Notes under the pieces: generated by a model
The model's database searches: none
Told to the model about the DNA's origin: nothing
Seen by the model: the letters and a program-made list of their open reading frames with translations, nothing else
NCBI GenBank assembly: GCA_964423425.1
Contig: CAYRES010000011.1
Location: 1 to 64,000, forward strand
Direction: 5' to 3'
Origin: CAYRES01 sp964423425
GTDB lineage: Bacteria; Actinomycetota; Thermoleophilia; RBG-16-64-13
DNA: 64,000 bases
Made by a program: the position numbers and the translations under genes
Shown here: positions 61,829-64,000 of the stretch, piece after piece
Position numbering within the stretch: position 1 is the stretch's first letter
Layout of the letters: every line of letters begins with the position of its first letter

Positions 61829-62359
61829 GTGAGCGAACCGCAGTCAACAGCATCACGCACATACCCAGAGAAGCCTCTCTACATCTCAGTCATCGGCGGG
61901 GGGCGGAGTACCGCAGAGCACTACGCCCAAGCCGAAGAGGTGGGCCGCCTGGTCGCCGGTATGGGAGCCGTGCTCGTGTGCGGAGGATTGGGCGGCACCA
62001 TGGAGGCGGCCGCACGAGGCGCCAAGGAAGCAGGAGGGCTCACGGTGGGCATCCTACCCGGGCTCGACCGGTCACTCGCCAATCCCTATATAGACATCGC
62101 GCTCCCCACCGGCATCGGGCACGCCCGTAATCTCGCGGTGGTCGCTGGCGGCGACGGCGCTATCGCCGTCGGGGGCGAGTTCGGCACCCTGTCCGAGATC
62201 GGGCTCGCCGGCAAGATCGGCCGCCCCGTTGTCATCCTGAGCGGCTGGCGTGTATCACAGGAGGAAGGCACTCACGGTATCTGGTACGCCGCCTCTGCCA
62301 AGGAGGCAGTGGCTCTTCTGTGCGAAGCGCTCGGCGTGCGGCGTCCTGCCGGCCCCTGA
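61829..62359 (+). CDS. TIGR00725/LOG-family protein
   Basis: About 176 residues with a Rossmann-like LOG fold. ISVIGGGRSTAEHYAQAEEVGRLVAGMGAVLVCGGLGGTMEAAARGAKEAGGLTVGILPG is the family start, and GGDGAIAVGGEFGTLSEIGLAGKIGRPVVIL contains the PGG-T-x-x-E-like loop (here GGEFGTLSE). Related LOG proteins release cytokinin bases from nucleotides; this TIGR00725 subgroup is uncharacterised. GTG at 61829 follows GGAG; ATG at 61787 is in frame but overlaps the -10 element. Confidence 0.88.
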   Translation: MSEPQSTASRTYPEKPLYISVIGGGRSTAEHYAQAEEVGRLVAGMGAVLVCGGLGGTMEAAARGAKEAGGLTVGILPGLDRSLANPYIDIALPTGIGHARNLAVVAGGDGAIAVGGEFGTLSEIGLAGKIGRPVVILSGWRVSQEEGTHGIWYAASAKEAVALLCEALGVRRPAGP

Positions 62360-62485
62360 CTTCCGGGGCAGCACTCTGGACGCACCTCCCAGGCGGGCCC
62401 TCGGTTTCAAGTGAAGCACTCACGCCAGAGCCCCCGGCGAACGGCCCTTCCGGCGATGGTGCACCCTCGGGCCCACGCCCGAGGA

Positions 62486-63271
62486 TCACTCGGCTTCTGC
62501 GCGTAACCGCCTCTCTGCCCGCGCCTGCTCAACGAGCCACACGAAGTGGCGGCCGAACACCTGCGCCTTCTCCTCCAGTTTGACGCAGTAGCGAGCCGCT
62601 TTCTCCACGATCTCGTCCAGGTCGACGCCGCGGGATCCGCCCTCTGCCTGCAAAGCACCGCGCTCACGGGCATCCGCGTACCTCTCGGCCCACGCGGCGA
62701 CCATCTGCGCGGTCACTTCGAGGTGGAACTGCAGCCCGTAACGCATGCGGCCGTGGCGAAAAGCCTGGTTGGGGTAGTCACTATTCCCGGCAAGCCGCCA
62801 CGCGCCCTCAGGAAGATCGAATGAGTCCTCGTGCCAGGCGAACACGGGCTCGAGTTCGTGGAATCCACGAAAGGCCGGATCCACCTTGCCTCTCTCTGTG
62901 AGCCCAACGCGCACCCAGCCCCACTCCTTCAGACGTCCCCTTGTCCGACCCTCCCAGGTACGCGCTCCAAGCACAGAGGCGAGGAGCTCCGCCCCCAAGC
63001 CCACGGCCATCACGGGAATATCGGCGGCTCGTGCCGCCCGGAGCAGGCGGAGGGACTCTTGCAGAATCTCGTTCTCCGCCGCGTGTACTGAGCGCATAGC
63101 GCCGTCCAACATCACCAGCCCGTCGAAGGAGCCGCCTTCGACCACCTCGGTGACCGCTCTCCTGTAGGCCAAGACTCCCTGGTGCACGGGAAGCCACACC
63201 AGTGTACAGGCCGAGCTGAACAGACCTTCGAGAGTGCCCAGCGTCTGCAGCCGCGAATGGGACACCACCAC
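62486..63271 (-). CDS. Class I glutamine amidotransferase-like protein lacking the catalytic Cys
   Basis: A 261-residue GATase-1 fold. DGLVMLDGAMRSVHAAE and IPVMAVGLGAELLASVLGA match the family, and YGLQFHLEVT supplies the usual His183 and Glu185. The nucleophile position of the consensus G-x-C-x-G is Gly91 here (AVGLG), so glutaminase activity should be lost. The C-terminal ~60 residues are helical and charged. The first strand is short; GTG at 63271 starts just inside it and the frame is open without start codons for some distance upstream. It is divergent from an ABC ATPase gene. Confidence 0.8.
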   Translation of the reverse strand: MVVSHSRLQTLGTLEGLFSSACTLVWLPVHQGVLAYRRAVTEVVEGGSFDGLVMLDGAMRSVHAAENEILQESLRLLRAARAADIPVMAVGLGAELLASVLGARTWEGRTRGRLKEWGWVRVGLTERGKVDPAFRGFHELEPVFAWHEDSFDLPEGAWRLAGNSDYPNQAFRHGRMRYGLQFHLEVTAQMVAAWAERYADARERGALQAEGGSRGVDLDEIVEKAARYCVKLEEKAQVFGRHFVWLVEQARAERRLRAEAE

Positions 63272-63446
63272 GACCTGCGGATCTGGAGCCCGAAGTCTGT
63301 CAGAAGCTGCAGGAATGCCAATGCTCCCTTCACGAGCCGGTGAATGCGGTAGAGTTACCGGCGTTCGACACGTAACCTTGCACGCAGGCCTAGCTTAGCA
63401 CCGAACGCAGAGCGTACCGAAGAGCACTCCAAGGAGCACGCAGCAC

Positions 63447-64000
63447 GTGCCGGAGCACACTCAGGCCATCGCCGTATCCTGCCACGGGCTCTCGAAGTCC
63501 TTCGGTGGGGTGACGGCTCTATCCCACGTCGACCTGCAGGTGGAACCGGGAAGCACCTTCGGGTTCTTGGGTCCGAATGGAGCCGGCAAGTCCACCCTGG
63601 TCAAGATTCTGACCGGGCTCGTGAGGGCTGACGCAGGCACGGTTTGTGTGCTCGGCGGGGAGCCGGGCTCCACCGCGGTCAGGGCGCAGATAGGCTACCT
63701 TCCCGAGCACTTCCACTTCCCTCCCTGGCTCACGGGCAGGGAGCTACTGTCCTACCACGCCCACCTCGCTGGAGCCTCCCCCGACATCGACCGCCTTCTC
63801 CGCCTCCTCGACCTGGAAGAGGCCCGCGATCGCCGCATCGGCACGTTCTCAAAGGGCATGCAGCAGCGCCTCGGTCTTGCTCAGGCCCTGGTAACCGACC
63901 CGCAGCTGGTGTTCCTGGACGAGCCCACGAGCGCCCTCGACCCCTTGGGCCGCCTCGAAGTGCGCGACCTGCTGCACAAATTGCATGAGTGGGGAAAGAC
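63447..64000 (+). CDS. ABC transporter ATP-binding protein (truncated by window end)
   Basis: The first 184 residues of an ABC-2-type ATPase; the gene continues beyond the window. Walker A is GFLGPNGAGKSTL, the Q-loop region is IGYLPEHFHFPPWLTG, the signature is FSKGMQQRLGLAQALV, and Walker B is LVFLDEPTSALDPLG. GTG start with AAGGAG ten bases upstream. Permease partners should follow to the right. Confidence 0.93.
   Translation, partial: MPEHTQAIAVSCHGLSKSFGGVTALSHVDLQVEPGSTFGFLGPNGAGKSTLVKILTGLVRADAGTVCVLGGEPGSTAVRAQIGYLPEHFHFPPWLTGRELLSYHAHLAGASPDIDRLLRLLDLEEARDRRIGTFSKGMQQRLGLAQALVTDPQLVFLDEPTSALDPLGRLEVRDLLHKLHEWGK

Overview
The window is high-G+C bacterial chromosome, densely packed, with many GTG/TTG starts and 4-nt gene overlaps. 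No rRNA, transposase or phage gene was seen. The best guess is a monoderm, probably an anaerobic or microaerophilic deep-branching member of Actinomycetota. The reasons are a heliorhodopsin (a family found mostly in monoderms), a large SRP RNA with an Alu-type 5' domain, an aspartate kinase with an internal beta-subunit start as in Corynebacterium and Bacillus, a four-subunit ferredoxin-dependent 2-oxoacid oxidoreductase, and an ADP-forming acyl-CoA synthetase. The taxonomy is inference.

Layout. 1-114: leader-distal end of a CRISPR array with type I-C-like repeats; any cas genes lie to the left of the window. 296-3232: flavodoxin-like protein, class I/II aminotransferase and a heliorhodopsin with its key residues intact. 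3432-5918 (minus): Tex and a TIGR04076 protein. 6101-9736: a 4-nt-overlapping operon of PLP decarboxylase, two unknown proteins and RsgA. 9834-14489: PPOX-fold protein, a small membrane protein coupled to an EamA transporter, a lipoprotein hydrolase and a DEAD-box helicase. 14560-18713: LapA-like protein, nitroreductase, YbjQ protein, an ECF sigma/anti-sigma pair and an FAD oxidoreductase. 18855-27813: ADP-forming acyl-CoA synthetase, Tag glycosylase, DUF6790, Rieske protein, methyltransferase, FMN reductase, cupin, a membrane protein and glycerate kinase. 27877-33096 (minus): TetR regulator with a clear operator, an ABC exporter and a dehydrogenase. 33234-40014: ProA, GNAT, DUF2177, a YqeC-MocA fusion, a possible 24-residue peptide, a CrtI-like oxidoreductase and PanD. 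40353-45226: membrane protein, tRNA-Ser(GGA), lipoprotein, SRP RNA, dnaX-ybaB-recR. 45520-48557: porGDAB. 48639-51600: a GGDEF protein with a degenerate active site but an intact I-site, and lysC. 51733-55101 (minus): a two-component system with two envelope proteins and shared candidate binding sites. 55391-64000: SpoIIE-type phosphatase, asd, HAD phosphatase, DUF1998-type helicase, LOG-like protein, a glutamine-amidotransferase fold lacking its catalytic cysteine, and the start of an ABC ATPase.

How the genes may work together. PorGDAB and the ADP-forming acyl-CoA synthetase could form a pyruvate to acetyl-CoA to acetate plus ATP route (inference). lysC and asd supply aspartate semialdehyde, and panD supplies beta-alanine for CoA. 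The two-component operon and the separate Cys-rich secreted protein share a three-copy, 11-bp-period direct repeat placed just upstream of their -10 elements, so they look like one small regulon. The stable RNAs share an extended -10 element (TGCTATAAT/TGCTATACT). The items most worth following up are the heliorhodopsin locus, the two-component/Cys-rich regulon, and the two proteins with lost catalytic residues.
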